From contig NZ_VCNH01000008.1 of the NCBI RefSeq assembly GCF_024355225.1, forward strand, positions 3,610,461 to 3,674,460: a DNA stretch of 64,000 bases, given 5' to 3'. Below the pieces are notes generated by a model. That model saw nothing but the letters and a program-made list of their open reading frames with translations, was not told the origin of the DNA and ran no database searches. Positions 51,045 to 60,493 of the stretch are shown here, one piece after another. Position 1 is the stretch's first letter. Each line of letters begins with the position of its first letter. This DNA is from Roseovarius sp. M141 (GTDB taxonomy: Bacteria; Pseudomonadota; Alphaproteobacteria; Rhodobacterales; Rhodobacteraceae). Both the position numbers and the translations under genes were made by a program.

Positions 51045-52435
51045 CAGTTGATCTCCCCTTCAACAATATCTTTTATTACCTGTAAGGCTTCAGCGTCTGA
51101 TTCATCATAGTATGCGCGAGTCAGCCTATAAACACTCAAAGATTTCACTATCTCGGACCGTTGCCTGATGTCGATCAACTCGCCACCATCGGTACGCACG
51201 TTGATCTGCTCAGTATAGCCATTGCTACCACCACCTGCCTTGTAGGGCTTTCGTTCGGCCTCATCTGTGATGATACGGGGAACGACTGCCTCTTGCTTCT
51301 TTTCCCATTCTTGTAGCTTCACCACCGCCGAGGCGCAACATTTTTCAATTTTCTCTATATTTTGCAGGTCCATCGAATTGTGGGGGTCACATCTGTGGGT
51401 AATTTCCGCCCGAATGTCATAGCATTTGAAAAGTTTCCGGTTCAGGAGACGATCTGAAAACTCCGAGAGGATTGGATCATCTGCTTCAAGTAAAAGCTGA
51501 AGTGCGCCCCAAACAGCCGTGTCGTCTAAAGCCAAGGCTGTTTCGAGGCTCTCAGGTTCCTTGGCAAACTTGATCAGTGGATGGTTCGAAGGTAATCCAG
51601 TTTTCCCCACAGCGTCATCTCCAACCAACTCGACGAGTCGAACCAGAACTTCCGCGAATAACTTCTCAGCACCTCGTGTGGTCTTATGAAAATAGATTGT
51701 CGGGTAAAGTTGGAATAACCCCAGAACATAAGATTCAGCCGCTTGTATCGCCTTCGGGCCGATTACGAAGGTCGGTACTGAACCAACAGCCATATCGTCA
51801 ACGCCAGTTGTCACTTCACCAATGTCGAGATTGGCCAACAACCAAGTCAGATCAATGGCAGCATGTTCACTTCCTGTCATCATCCGATCACGCTGCATGT
51901 AATCAAGACGGTCTGCGTCAAATTGACTGGAAACAACTGAGTTGTGAAGCGTGATCTTACCTTCTTTCTTAATCATGTTAGCAACACTTGATGCGAAACC
52001 ATCCATGATATCTGCATTCAGAATTTCAGCAATTTCGCCATTTCGAATAAGCTCATCGCTCATAACTTCATGATCGGCCAGCTTCAACTTCAGACGCTTT
52101 CCAACGGTTTCAAAAGCGTGGCTGAATGGGCCATGACCCACATCATGCACTATGGCAGCAGCCAAGGCGATTTTCTCACGTGACCCCTGATCATCTGTCT
52201 TCTTCCTGACGATCTCCATAAGTTCTCTAGCCGTATGAAACACGCCGATGCTGTGAGCAAACCGCGTATGCGTTGCGCCTGGATACACAAGTTCGGAGAA
52301 GCCCAACTGCTTTACTCTACGCAGCCGTTGAAACGGTCTGCTCTGAAGCAGCTTCCATACGACGCGCTCAAGCTCATCACGAGTATCAAACTCAATAAGA
52401 TTATGGACGGGGTCTCGAACTCTTTGAATAGCCAC
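51044..52435 (-). CDS. HD-domain phosphohydrolase (dNTPase/YwfO-like)
   Basis: 463 residues. HD metal site in order: His in THTRFAHSIGV (56-65), HD in AAIVHDVGHGPFSHAFE (97-98), Asp in SQFDADRLDYMQRD near residue 180, as in dGTPase/SAMHD1-like dNTP triphosphohydrolases. Opening VRDPVHNLIEF and the region QLGFSELVYPGA match YwfO/YdhJ-like proteins. Substrate is likely a nucleotide. Placed with the YwgA-like gene between the attachment-site scar and the integrase, a cargo position where phage defence genes are often carried; dNTP depletion during infection is a plausible role but not shown by sequence. Confidence 0.75.
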   Translation of the reverse strand: MAIQRVRDPVHNLIEFDTRDELERVVWKLLQSRPFQRLRRVKQLGFSELVYPGATHTRFAHSIGVFHTARELMEIVRKKTDDQGSREKIALAAAIVHDVGHGPFSHAFETVGKRLKLKLADHEVMSDELIRNGEIAEILNADIMDGFASSVANMIKKEGKITLHNSVVSSQFDADRLDYMQRDRMMTGSEHAAIDLTWLLANLDIGEVTTGVDDMAVGSVPTFVIGPKAIQAAESYVLGLFQLYPTIYFHKTTRGAEKLFAEVLVRLVELVGDDAVGKTGLPSNHPLIKFAKEPESLETALALDDTAVWGALQLLLEADDPILSEFSDRLLNRKLFKCYDIRAEITHRCDPHNSMDLQNIEKIEKCCASAVVKLQEWEKKQEAVVPRIITDEAERKPYKAGGGSNGYTEQINVRTDGGELIDIRQRSEIVKSLSVYRLTRAYYDESDAEALQVIKDIVEGEIN

Positions 52436-52977
52436 GCTGTAAATGTTCTCTTATTGTTCTAATCGGGGATGCCTATAAAGTCAATGCTACAGCATTGTGT
52501 GATGCCTGCAAGCCCTAGTGGAAATCACGACGCGACACACAACCTCTCGATATTGGTCGATTTTGCTGGTGCGCCGCCGAACTTCTACACAGCATCTTTC
52601 GAGCACCTCAAGATATCTCAAGACTCTTTCCTCAAACAGTCCGCTCAAACCCTTGATGGTAGTTGGGGATCGAGACAATTTATCGCGGTCTTTACTTAAT
52701 TTCGCGGCACCTGGACTTTTGAGCTCAAGGGTGCTGTTCGCTGTAGTTAAGAGGGTCAAGTACCGCCAAACGTCTGCTTCCCAATACGATAAAGCCAAAA
52801 TTCGCAGACGCAGCGAATGTCGGCTTTTGCGCCATCGAGCCTTAGAGACATCTCCGGGTGGCACGCCGTCGTCACATCACTGCCACCCTGCGCCACCCCG
52901 CCACCCCGGCCGACATGCTTCGCTTGCTAGCGGCGCGAATCTACGCGTCATGTGATGACGACTGGAGGGTGAGTTGC
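52436..52977. other. Region before integrase B with repeat copy 3
   Basis: No supported gene. It contains copy 3 of the GC-rich element repeat (52856-52907) in front of the integrase start. A minus-strand frame of 125 codons (52487-52864) is probably non-coding. Confidence 0.45.
52856..52907 (+). repeat. GC-rich element repeat copy 3 (before integrase B)
   Basis: GGGTGGCACGCC, a spacer, then GCCACCCTGCGCCACCCCG and CCACCCC. It lies 70 bases upstream of integrase B in its direction, as copy 1 does for integrase A. Confidence 0.65.
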
Positions 52978-54239
52978 ATGGTCAACCGATTGCGATTGAA
53001 TGAAAAGTCTGTGCGCGAGGCCGAGCCAGCGCCGGGGCGGGACTATCAGATTTTTGACACCGATGTGCGGGGGTTCGCGGTCTGCATCTACCGCTCGGGA
53101 AACCGGGCCTTCACCATCGATTATCGACATGCCGGGCGGCAGCGGCGGATGACCATCGGACGCTGGCCGGAATGGTCGACCACGGCCGCGCGGGAGCGGG
53201 CAAAAGAACTGCGGCGCGAGATCGACGCAGGGGGCCGACCCGCTGGGGCAAAAGGAGACCGGGCGCGATGCGCCGCGCATCAAGGACATGATCGAGCGGT
53301 ACACGGAAGTGCACCTGCCACACCTCTCGCCCACCAACGCCTCCGACCAGAAATCTATGCTGGCCAAGCTGGTGGCTCCGGATTGGGGCAACCGGCTGGT
53401 GACAGAGATCACACCCTACGATGTGGAAAAGCTGCTGAACAAGGTGGCGGTAGGTCGCGCCCGACCTTCGAAAGCCAAGCCGAACAACCGGGCGCGGAAG
53501 CTGCAGGGGGGCAAAGCCGACCCCAGTGCGCGCCAACCGGACCGGCGAGGTGCTGCGCAAGATGTTCACCTATGCTGTCGGCTGGGGCTGGCGCGAGGAC
53601 AATCCGGCCTCGAGTTTCCGCCGCCGGATCGAAAACCCACGCGAGCGCTTTTTGAGCCATGAAGAAATCCGCAAGCTGGCCGAGGCGCTGGAGACGGCTG
53701 AGGACCGCCGCGCGGCTGACATCATCAGGATGTGCATGCTGACCGGCGCGCGCGTCGGCGAGGTTCGCCAAGCGCGGTTTGAACACTTCAACCTTGAGCA
53801 TCTGAGCTGGTCGAAGCCCGCCAGCATGACCAAGCAGCGCAAGATCCACCGCCTTCCAATCTCGGACGAGGCGGCGGCGATCGTGCGCCAGCGCCAGTTG
53901 CTGGTGCCGCGCGGATGCCAACTGCTTTTTCCCGGCGATGTTCCGGGCCAGCCCGTGAAGGAAATCCGCCGCTTCTGGGCCAATATCCAGAAGCAGGTCG
54001 GGATCCCGGATGTGCGCATCCATGATCTACGCCACACCTTCGCTTCACTGCTGGTCAGCGGCGGCGCGTCGCTGGAAATGATCGGCAAGCTTCTGGGCCA
54101 CAGCCAGATGCAGACGACACAGCGCTACGCCCATCTGATGGATTCGCCACTGCGCGCGGGCGTCGATGCTGTGGCCGACGCATTCCGGCCCAAGCCGAAA
54201 CTGGTCCATGATTCCGGCGAGGAGCAGAAGACGGCATGA
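52978..54239 (+). pseudogene. Tyrosine-recombinase integrase B (two frameshifts as sequenced)
   Basis: About 420 residues when joined. N-terminal arm domain (DYQIFDTDVRGFAVCIYRSGNRAFTIDY), core-binding domain, and a complete catalytic domain: Arg in MLTGARVGEVRQA, HDLRHTFASLLVSGG, LLGHSQMQTTQRYAHL with the Tyr. The frame breaks at a G5 run (53230-53234) and a G6 run (53506-53511); dropping one G in each restores it. Either the gene is freshly damaged or the run lengths are miscalled. It probably integrated the element into the 3' end of the tRNA gene at 50057. Confidence 0.8.
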
Positions 54240-54341
54240 TCTTCCGTGCCTCGGTGTTTTGATGATCAGCAAGTCTCGCGCAGCGATTTCCAAATCGGGG
54301 TGAGTTTGCGCCGGATCGTCCGCTCATCCGGCACCTCGCCG

Positions 54342-54863
54342 CTATCTGACTTTTTTCACGAACCATTCCTGCACTTCTCCGACCCACTCGGCCTGTGTTT
54401 CAGGAACACCGTGTTCATGAACGCGGCGAATGAGCGAGATATACATCTCATCCCAATCGTAGCGCGCGGTCGATCCTATGTGCGATGCCGGGCGCCGCAG
54501 AAGATCGAAATCCGCTTCGAAACGGCGAACGTCCTCGGCCATGATCAGCAGGTCCGCCAGCGTGACCTCGATCCCACTCGAGTGTTCCGATAACGAAACG
54601 TACTCCTCCTGGCCCAGCGGCCGCACGCGCCAAAGCCGACAGGTGGTAGGGCCAGTTCCGCAACGCCGGAACATTTGGAGAATGTCAGTGACCAGTACAG
54701 CCCCAAATCCTGAAAGTGGCTGCAGGCCGTTGGGAAAGCCACCGATGGCCGTGACGATGTTAAAACGACCGACCGACGCCCAGCCAGCAATGTCGGCGAG
54801 CGAGCATTCCCAGCGGACCGAGGCTTCGTGTAATGTGAAATAAACGCGCGGTGGCAATGCCAT
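54342..54863 (-). CDS. Hypothetical element protein
   Basis: 173 residues, no family recognised. The opening MALPPRVYFTLHEASVRWECSLADIAGWAS looks like a small helix-turn-helix (vision of a DNA-binding 'HEASVRWECSLADI' segment), followed by a beta-containing part and a C-terminal helix (YDWDEMYISLIRRVHEHGVP). It opposes the integrase and lies alone, so it may be a control gene or cargo of the element. Confidence 0.5.
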   Translation of the reverse strand: MALPPRVYFTLHEASVRWECSLADIAGWASVGRFNIVTAIGGFPNGLQPLSGFGAVLVTDILQMFRRCGTGPTTCRLWRVRPLGQEEYVSLSEHSSGIEVTLADLLIMAEDVRRFEADFDLLRRPASHIGSTARYDWDEMYISLIRRVHEHGVPETQAEWVGEVQEWFVKKVR

Positions 54864-55178
54864 GCCTCACCTCCTTTCTTATCTATTTGGCGTTGGCCAA
54901 CATCCCGCACCATTGACTGAGGCGATCTCAGGCCTGGCAGGCGGGAATGGGGATCAGCCGCGCGGAAAACCCGCGACGGCGGGGCGGCAGGGAATGATCA
55001 ATCTCAGATCAATAACCATCTCATCCATATCCGCCTCCTTCTCCGTCTGATTCTCAAAACCGCTCTCCTTAAGGATGAACGCCAGAACAAATCAGGAACA
55101 CAACCGAACTCCGTTCTTGACAGTTGAACTTGCTGATTGATTCGTTTCGATCCAAATCGTCCCCTCGCAAAACGTCAA

Positions 55179-55240
55179 TAAAACAAGGGGTGGCATCGAT
55201 GCTGGCAAATGAGCGCCACCCTGCGCCACCCCGCCACCCC
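55179..55240 (+). repeat. GC-rich element repeat copy 4 (before early module B)
   Basis: TAAAACAAGGGGTGGC (55179-55194), a spacer, then CGCCACCCTGCGCCACCCC and GCCACCCCC. Same position relative to the HTH gene as copy 2 in module A. The rest of 54864-55304 contains no gene I can support. Confidence 0.65.
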
Positions 55241-55304
55241 CTGCCGATCTGTTCTCGCTGTCTGACGACATCCGCCCACGCCGGGCGGCGAACAGGAGGC
55301 AGAG

Positions 55305-55550
55305 ATGATTCAATCACAGACTGAACCGGAGACGACCGCCACAGCCCTGCTGTCGGGCTGGATCAGCCGCAAGGATCTGGCCGATGCGCTGGGCGTGACG
55401 GTCGACACCCTAGGGCGATGGGAAGCCCGGCGGGTCGGGCCGCCCTGCGTGCGGGCGGGGCGCATGGTGCTCTATCGGCGCCGCGCGGTGGAGGACTGGC
55501 TGGCCGCGCAGGAGATGCCGCGTGCCAAAACGGCAGGAGGTCGGCGATGA
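55305..55550 (+). CDS. Excisionase-like helix-turn-helix protein (module B)
   Basis: 81 residues, paralogue of 44124-44381: GWISRKDLADALGVTVDTLGRWEARRVGPPCVRAGRMVLYRRRAVEDWLAAQE. GGAGGCAGAG upstream of the ATG is a good ribosome site. First gene of the early cluster of the second element; likely binds the repeat or attachment DNA and starts excision or early expression. Confidence 0.78.
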   Translation: MIQSQTEPETTATALLSGWISRKDLADALGVTVDTLGRWEARRVGPPCVRAGRMVLYRRRAVEDWLAAQEMPRAKTAGGRR

Positions 55551-55813
55551 ACGCGCCCACCCCCGTTCGCGGACCCCACGCGCGGGACGCGGCGCGCGCG
55601 GACTGGATCGACGAGCGGCGGCGCGAAGCTCGCGCTGTCGTGGCCGACGTGGCCCACCATTCCGACCACCTGATCCGGCTCGCCTGCAATGTGCTGATCC
55701 GCCATGGCGAAACACCGCAGGAACGCGAGGATGCGCGCATCCTGTTGGTCGTGCTCGATGCCAGGCATCCCGGACGCGGCGACCCCCAACCGGATCCGGA
55801 GGTGTCGCGATGA
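55547..55813 (+). CDS. Small conserved element protein (module B)
   Basis: 88 residues, start ATG 55547 overlapping the previous stop. Shares AVVADVAHHSDHLIRLACNVLIRHGETPQEREDARILLVVLDARHPG with the module A protein at 44381. Frame is intact. Unknown function; conservation in two elements supports that it is expressed. Confidence 0.65.
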   Translation: MNAPTPVRGPHARDAARADWIDERRREARAVVADVAHHSDHLIRLACNVLIRHGETPQEREDARILLVVLDARHPGRGDPQPDPEVSR

Positions 55814-56205
55814 GCAAGCGCAACCAACCGGAAGCCGAGATCCAGCGCGCCATCGTCCAGGCCCTGCGTTTAGTGCTACCCCGCGACGCCATCGTCCATC
55901 ACTGCGCCAATGAGGTGACCGAGGCCGGGCCGCGCGGTGCCAGGCGGCAGTCGATCCTGGTCGGCATGGGTGTCCATTGCGGCTTCGCCGATCTGATCGT
56001 GCTTTCCGGCGACGCGTGCTGTTCCTCGAGGTCAAAAAGCCGGACGGGCCGCTTACGCAAATCGCAGGAGGTGTTTCGCGACGCCGTGCTGGCGCAGGGC
56101 TTCGGCTGGGCGCTCGTGCGCTCGCTCGACGACGCGCTGGGCGCGTTGGCCGATCACGGGTTCACCAGCCGCGTGCAGCTTCCAGCGCGGAGGGCGTCGC
56201 CATGA
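55810..56205 (+). CDS. VRR-NUC domain nuclease, catalytic strand garbled (module B)
   Basis: 131 residues in one frame, matching the module A nuclease at both ends (QPEAEIQRAIVQALR, GMGVHCGFADLIVL, then QEVFRDAVLAQGFGW). Between them the frame reads CCSSRSKSRTGR, whereas another frame of the same bases gives LFLEVKKPDG, the expected Glu-x-Lys strand. So a one-base loss near 56010 and a one-base gain near 56048 flank the active site. As written the nuclease is dead; as corrected it is intact. Confidence 0.7.
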   Translation: MSKRNQPEAEIQRAIVQALRLVLPRDAIVHHCANEVTEAGPRGARRQSILVGMGVHCGFADLIVLSGDACCSSRSKSRTGRLRKSQEVFRDAVLAQGFGWALVRSLDDALGALADHGFTSRVQLPARRASP

Positions 56206-57256
56206 GCCATGAAGCCACCAACTGGGCGATCAAGCAGCGCGGGTTGAAGCCCACAGCCAAGATCGTGCTCTGGCACCTCTGCGACCGGTTCAATCCGGAT
56301 TATGGCTGCTTTCCCTCGCAGGCGCGGCTGGCGCATGATTGCGAGATCAGCCGGGCAACGCTGAACCGTCATCTCGACGGGCTGGAGGCACGCGGACTCA
56401 TTCGCCGGATCAGGGTGATAGACCCCAAGACCGGGCAGCAGCGCCCCCACCCGCTATCTGCTGGGCTGCGAGCCAGGGTTTACGCCGCGCGGACCGCGCC
56501 AAACCGAGGGCGATTCAACCAATCCCTTCGAGGCAGGAGAGGCTGAAACCCCATGTCCGGATTTGAGACACGGGTCACTTGCCGAAAAATCGCATATCGA
56601 CAAGGGCTTGTCGCTCGAGACAGACCCGAACCCGTGTCTCGTTTCAGAACACGGGCCCGTGTCTCAGTTTGGCGCAAACCCGTGTCTCAAAAATGACGAT
56701 TCCCGTGTCTCAAATTGCGACACTAACCTTGTAAGAGAACCACTAAGGAAACCAGTAAAGGAGGAGGGAGGACGCGCAGGCGCGAGATTCCGATTTTGAT
56801 CGGTTCTTTGCAGAACTGCTCGGCGCGCTGGGCTTTGCCACCGATGCGACCCTCCCGACCTGGTGGCAGGGCTGGCCAGCGCGACAGCACGTTCGCCGCT
56901 GGATCGATGACCTCGGGCTCTCCGAAGATCGGATCATCGAGGTCGCGACCGAGTCCCGCTGCGATCACCCCAATCCGCCTGATGGCCCCAAGGCGCTGGA
57001 TCGGTTCATGGAACGCGCCGCCCAGCGTGATGCGCAGGCTGCTGCGGCAAATGCCAGCGGCTGGAAAACCAAGCGGCAGCGCAAGCGCGACGTAGGCCCT
57101 CCACCCAGCCCGGACGAGCTGGCGGCGTTCTATGCGGCCAAGGTCAACTCGGAAGAATACCTCCCCAATGGCATGATCAGCAGCGCCATGTGCGCGGCGA
57201 TGCTGGAACGCGGGCTGGTCACGGCAGAGCGGCTTCGGCAACGGGGGGTGCGGTGA
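56202..57256 (+). pseudogene. Helix-turn-helix replication-type protein (module B), two frameshifts
   Basis: Paralogue of 44997-45965, about 350 residues if joined. The winged helix (IKQRGLKPTAKIVLWHLCDRFNPDYGCFPSQARLAHDCEIS) is in the first frame to about 56440, where a C5 run shifts it; the middle part (DKGLSLETDPNPCLVS) is in the second frame; an extra G near 56770 moves to the third, which ends with PPSPDELAAFYAAKVNSEEYLPNGMISSAM. The middle carries several repeats around DTN/PVSQ unlike module A. Confidence 0.7.
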
Positions 57257-58515
57257 ATGGCATGGTGTCACGTCCCCGGCACGGGTTGTCCCTCTGCGCA
57301 GGCGGCGGAGGCCTGGATCTGGGCCTCATGCTCGCCGAGCCCGGATATCACACCCGCGCCTTTGTCGAATGGGAGGAGTGGCCGCGCGCCGTGCTCATCG
57401 CCGCCCAGCGCGCTGGGTATTTTGCCCCGGCGCCAATCTGGGATGATCTGCGCAGCTTCGATGCCCGGCCGCTCCGCGGTGCTTTTTGACACCGTGCTCG
57501 CCGGGTATCCCTGCCAGCCCTTCAGCGCCGCCGGAAAGCGCGGCGGGGCCGATGATCCCCGCCACCTCTGGCCCGAGGTCGCCCGTGTTATCAGGGAATG
57601 CCGTCCCGCATGGGTCTTTCTCGAAAACGTCCCCGGCCATGTCAGCCTCGGCCTTGAAACCGTGCTGCGAGAGCTTTGGGAGATGGGCTACACGCCTGCG
57701 GCGGGCCTGTTCAGCGCGGCAGAAGTCGGCGCGCCGCACCAGCGGCTCCGCATCTTCATCCTGGCCCACACCGATGAGCCTGCATCCCGGCACTGCCCGC
57801 TACAATCCGGCGGGGAACAGCGATTTCACCCGCAAGGCGGAAGCGCTGGCGCTGGGCATCACCAACTGGTCGACGCCGAAGGCGACGGACGGAGCGAAGG
57901 GTAGCCCGGCCAGAGCTATGGCTCGGGCGGGATGCCTCCCTGCCAGCGCAGGCGGCACAATGGCAGACGCCGGTGGCGGACGATCAGGTCGACCGGCTAC
58001 GCGGCAAGATCAACAGCCGGGGCGAGCCCAAGCTGAGTGCGCAGGCGCTGCAATGGCCAACACCGGCGGCGCAGAACTGGAAGGGCAGCAGTCCCGCCAG
58101 CATCACGCGGTCCGATGGCAAGTCCCGGATGGATATCCTGCACTATCGCGCGGAACAGGGCTTCACCCACCCGGACCCGGCGACCCCGCCGCATGGGCGG
58201 TCCTCGCTGCACGCCCCGATCTCGCGCCCGCTCTGGGCTTCAATGATTGCCTCGCATGGGCGGGTCGTATCGCGGCGGATCCTGAAAGCCCGGGCGCGGC
58301 GGCGGCTCAATCCGCTCTTCGTCGGATGGCTGATGGGCTGGCCCATCGGGCACGCGCTCTGCGCCTGCTCGGCAACGGAGTTCACCCGCTGGCAGCAGCG
58401 CATGCGTGGCGCTCTCTCGCGGCTGCCCATGGCCTCGGGCCCTTGGATCTGGCGACCGAGCCAAGAGCCGGAGGGCCCAGCGCAGATGACTCTCTTTGAA
58501 GGATGGCTGCCATGA
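57253..58515 (+). pseudogene. C5-cytosine DNA methyltransferase (module B), several frameshifts
   Basis: GTG start at 57253 overlapping the previous stop. Motif I LCAGGGGLDLG in frame one; after a T5 run at 57482-57486 the frame moves and holds PCQPFSAAGKRGG, WVFLENV and RLRIFILAH; after ~57790 and ~57910 two further shifts lead to the C-terminal part with NPLFVGWLMGWPIGH (recognition and motif IX-X region), ending LFEGWLP at 58515. The full gene would give about 420 residues. Corresponds to the truncated methylase A. It would protect element DNA or regulate it. Confidence 0.75.
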
Positions 58516-59164
58516 GCATGCAGGGACGGATTGCCCGGGCTGGCGGGACAAAGGTGAAACGCGCGCTGGGCGTGCAGGCGGCGCTGGAATGGGCGTTCCG
58601 GGTGGAAAAGGCACAGCTGGAACTGCCACCGCCGAAGGATGTGGTCGAGGAAGGCTATGGGTTTGGTCTGGAGTACGTCTTGATGCAGCGTGCCGCGCTG
58701 GGCTGCAAAGTGGATGGTGGCCAGCACAAGATGGGAAGTTACACCCATGCAGATGCCGAGGTCATCGCCGCCATCGTCGCCGGAATGCCCGACGCGCTGG
58801 GCGGCATCCGCATGGCCATCCGCGTGGCGGAACTGGCCCGCGCCGGACTGACGCCGGACTGGATGCCCGGTGTCGTGCCGCGCTGCGTTCCGGTGGAAAC
58901 GCGGCAAAATCAGCATGGCATTCGGGCCGTGACGGAAGTTGTGGGCACCGAACGGGTGCTGACCCAGGGCAAATGGCGGACAGTGGAGGTGCTGGTCTGC
59001 CCCGTCACCTGGCACCGCACCCCGAGCAGATCACCTCCGCCCGGCGCGGCTATGAGGATTGGTGGCAGGCGTTGGATTGGGTGCGCGACGGGCTGGTGGT
59101 GGGGCGGATGTTACGCGATGTTGAGGTGACGGCGGCAATGCCGAAGGTGCAGCCATGGCGGTGA
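58512..59164 (+). pseudogene. Hypothetical element protein with one frameshift
   Basis: Start ATG 58512 overlaps the methylase stop. The first 165 residues (GRIARAGGTKVKRALGVQAALEWAFRVEKAQLELP, YGFGLEYVLMQRAALG) are in one frame; at about 59010 a C is missing (CACC for CACCC) and the protein continues in the other frame to 59164 (HPEQITSARRGYEDWWQAL). About 217 residues if corrected. I do not know the family; it follows the methylase as late early-gene of this phage type. Confidence 0.55.
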
Positions 59165-59243
59165 TTGTAGCAGCGGCCTCTCTGGAAACGGCATCTTGTC
59201 AAATGGCATATAATCTATATATTTGTGTCACAGGAGATTTACC

Positions 59244-59658
59244 ATGCAGTTTGCCACAATCGAACCCACCGCGTCCCGCCCGGACCTTCCCGCCATCACG
59301 GACGAGGAGGCGGCCGCCCTCGCGCGCACCACCGTGAACCTGTTCCGCGCCTGGCAGCTCAGCGATATCGAGGCCCGCACGCTGCTGGGTGATATGGCCC
59401 AGCGCACATGGGCGCGCTGGAAGGACGGCAGCATCAGCTGGATCGACCGCGATCTGCGGGCGCGCATGGCCATCCTGATGGGGATTCACAAGGGCCTGCG
59501 CTATCTCTTCAGCGATCCCGCGCGCGGCTATGCCTGGATCAGAAAGCCGAACGCGGCCTTCAACGGCCAAAAGCGCGCTCGACGTCATGATGCGTGGCGA
59601 GATCACTGATCTGATCGATCTGCGCAGCTATCTGGACGCCGAGCGTGGTGCATGGTGA
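59244..59658 (+). pseudogene. Xre/MbcA/ParS-type antitoxin (one frameshift as sequenced)
   Basis: The frame encodes DUF2384-like antitoxin: ARTTVNLFRAWQLSDIEARTLLGDMAQRTWARWKDGSISWIDRDL (helix-turn-helix), IHKGLRYLFSDPARGYAWIRKPNAAFNGQ. Near 59571 an A4 run (CCAAAAGC) needs to be A3 to continue SALDVMMRGEITDLIDLRSYLDAERGAW to the stop at 59656-59658. The RES toxin gene starts 7 bases before that stop. It would neutralise the toxin and repress the operon. Confidence 0.75.
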
Positions 59659-60309
59659 CAGCGCCGGTGCGCCGCGTGGTCTGGCCGCGCACAGCCCGGA
59701 TCATCCGCTCGATCTATCCGCCGATTGACCTGTTCGAGGACATTGCCGACCCTGCCGATTGGGAGGCGCTGGCCTCGCTGAGGCCAAGTTCAACCCGCGT
59801 ATCCGTGACAGCATCGGCGATCTCGCAAAAGGTCCCCGAGGACCGACGCATCACAGGAACCGGCGCAAGCTGGGTCATGGCCCCCTTTGTTCACTGCTCG
59901 CCTTTGCGAGTGGGACGGTTCACCGATGGGACGTTTGGCCTGTACTACGCGGGCGACAGCACCGAGGGTGGCGATTGCCGAAACCATCCACCACCACACG
60001 AAAACCATGCTGGTTACGGATGAAGCCCCCGGCTGGACATCGCAGTTCCGCGAGCTGATCGGGTCTGTCGATGCCGAATTTGACGATGTCTCCGGGATGG
60101 ATGACCTGCTGCACCCGGATGACTATGCCGCCTCTCAGGTCTTCGGTGCCCAGCGCCGCGCGGCGGGCTCCGACGGCATAACCTGGCCCAGTGTGAGGTT
60201 TGCGGGCGGCAACTGCATCGCCGCATTCTGGCCGGATGTGGTTCCGATCCCCGCACAGGGGGGCGCATTTCGCTTATCACTGGAATGGGAGCGCGGTCGA
60301 TTATGTTAA
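59652..60309 (+). pseudogene. RES-domain toxin (two frameshifts as sequenced)
   Basis: RES-type toxins degrade NAD+ and form pairs with DUF2384-like antitoxins. Joined frames give about 220 residues: VVWPRTARIIRSIYPPIDLF, RRITGTGASWVMAPF, then GLYYAGDST followed in the next frame by VAIAETIHHHTKTMLV, and finally FAGGNCIAAFWPDVVPIP with GGAFRLSLEWERG. The breaks are near 59775 (missing G) and 59970 (extra G). The tyrosine in YYAGDST and the Arg in RSIYPP are active-site candidates in the family. Confidence 0.75.
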
Positions 60310-60493
60310 GAGGCTGGATACTGGAGAGACCATTGGGGTCCATTAGCATTGAACCGGAATGATCAGACGTTGCAGTGCAGCCTACTCACCACTACGATTA
60401 GATCGGCTACGGCTACCGTAAAAAGCTCAATTCATTCAATAAAATGCCGCCATCAACTGATCTAGCATCTCATCAGGACTGCAAAACTCGCTC

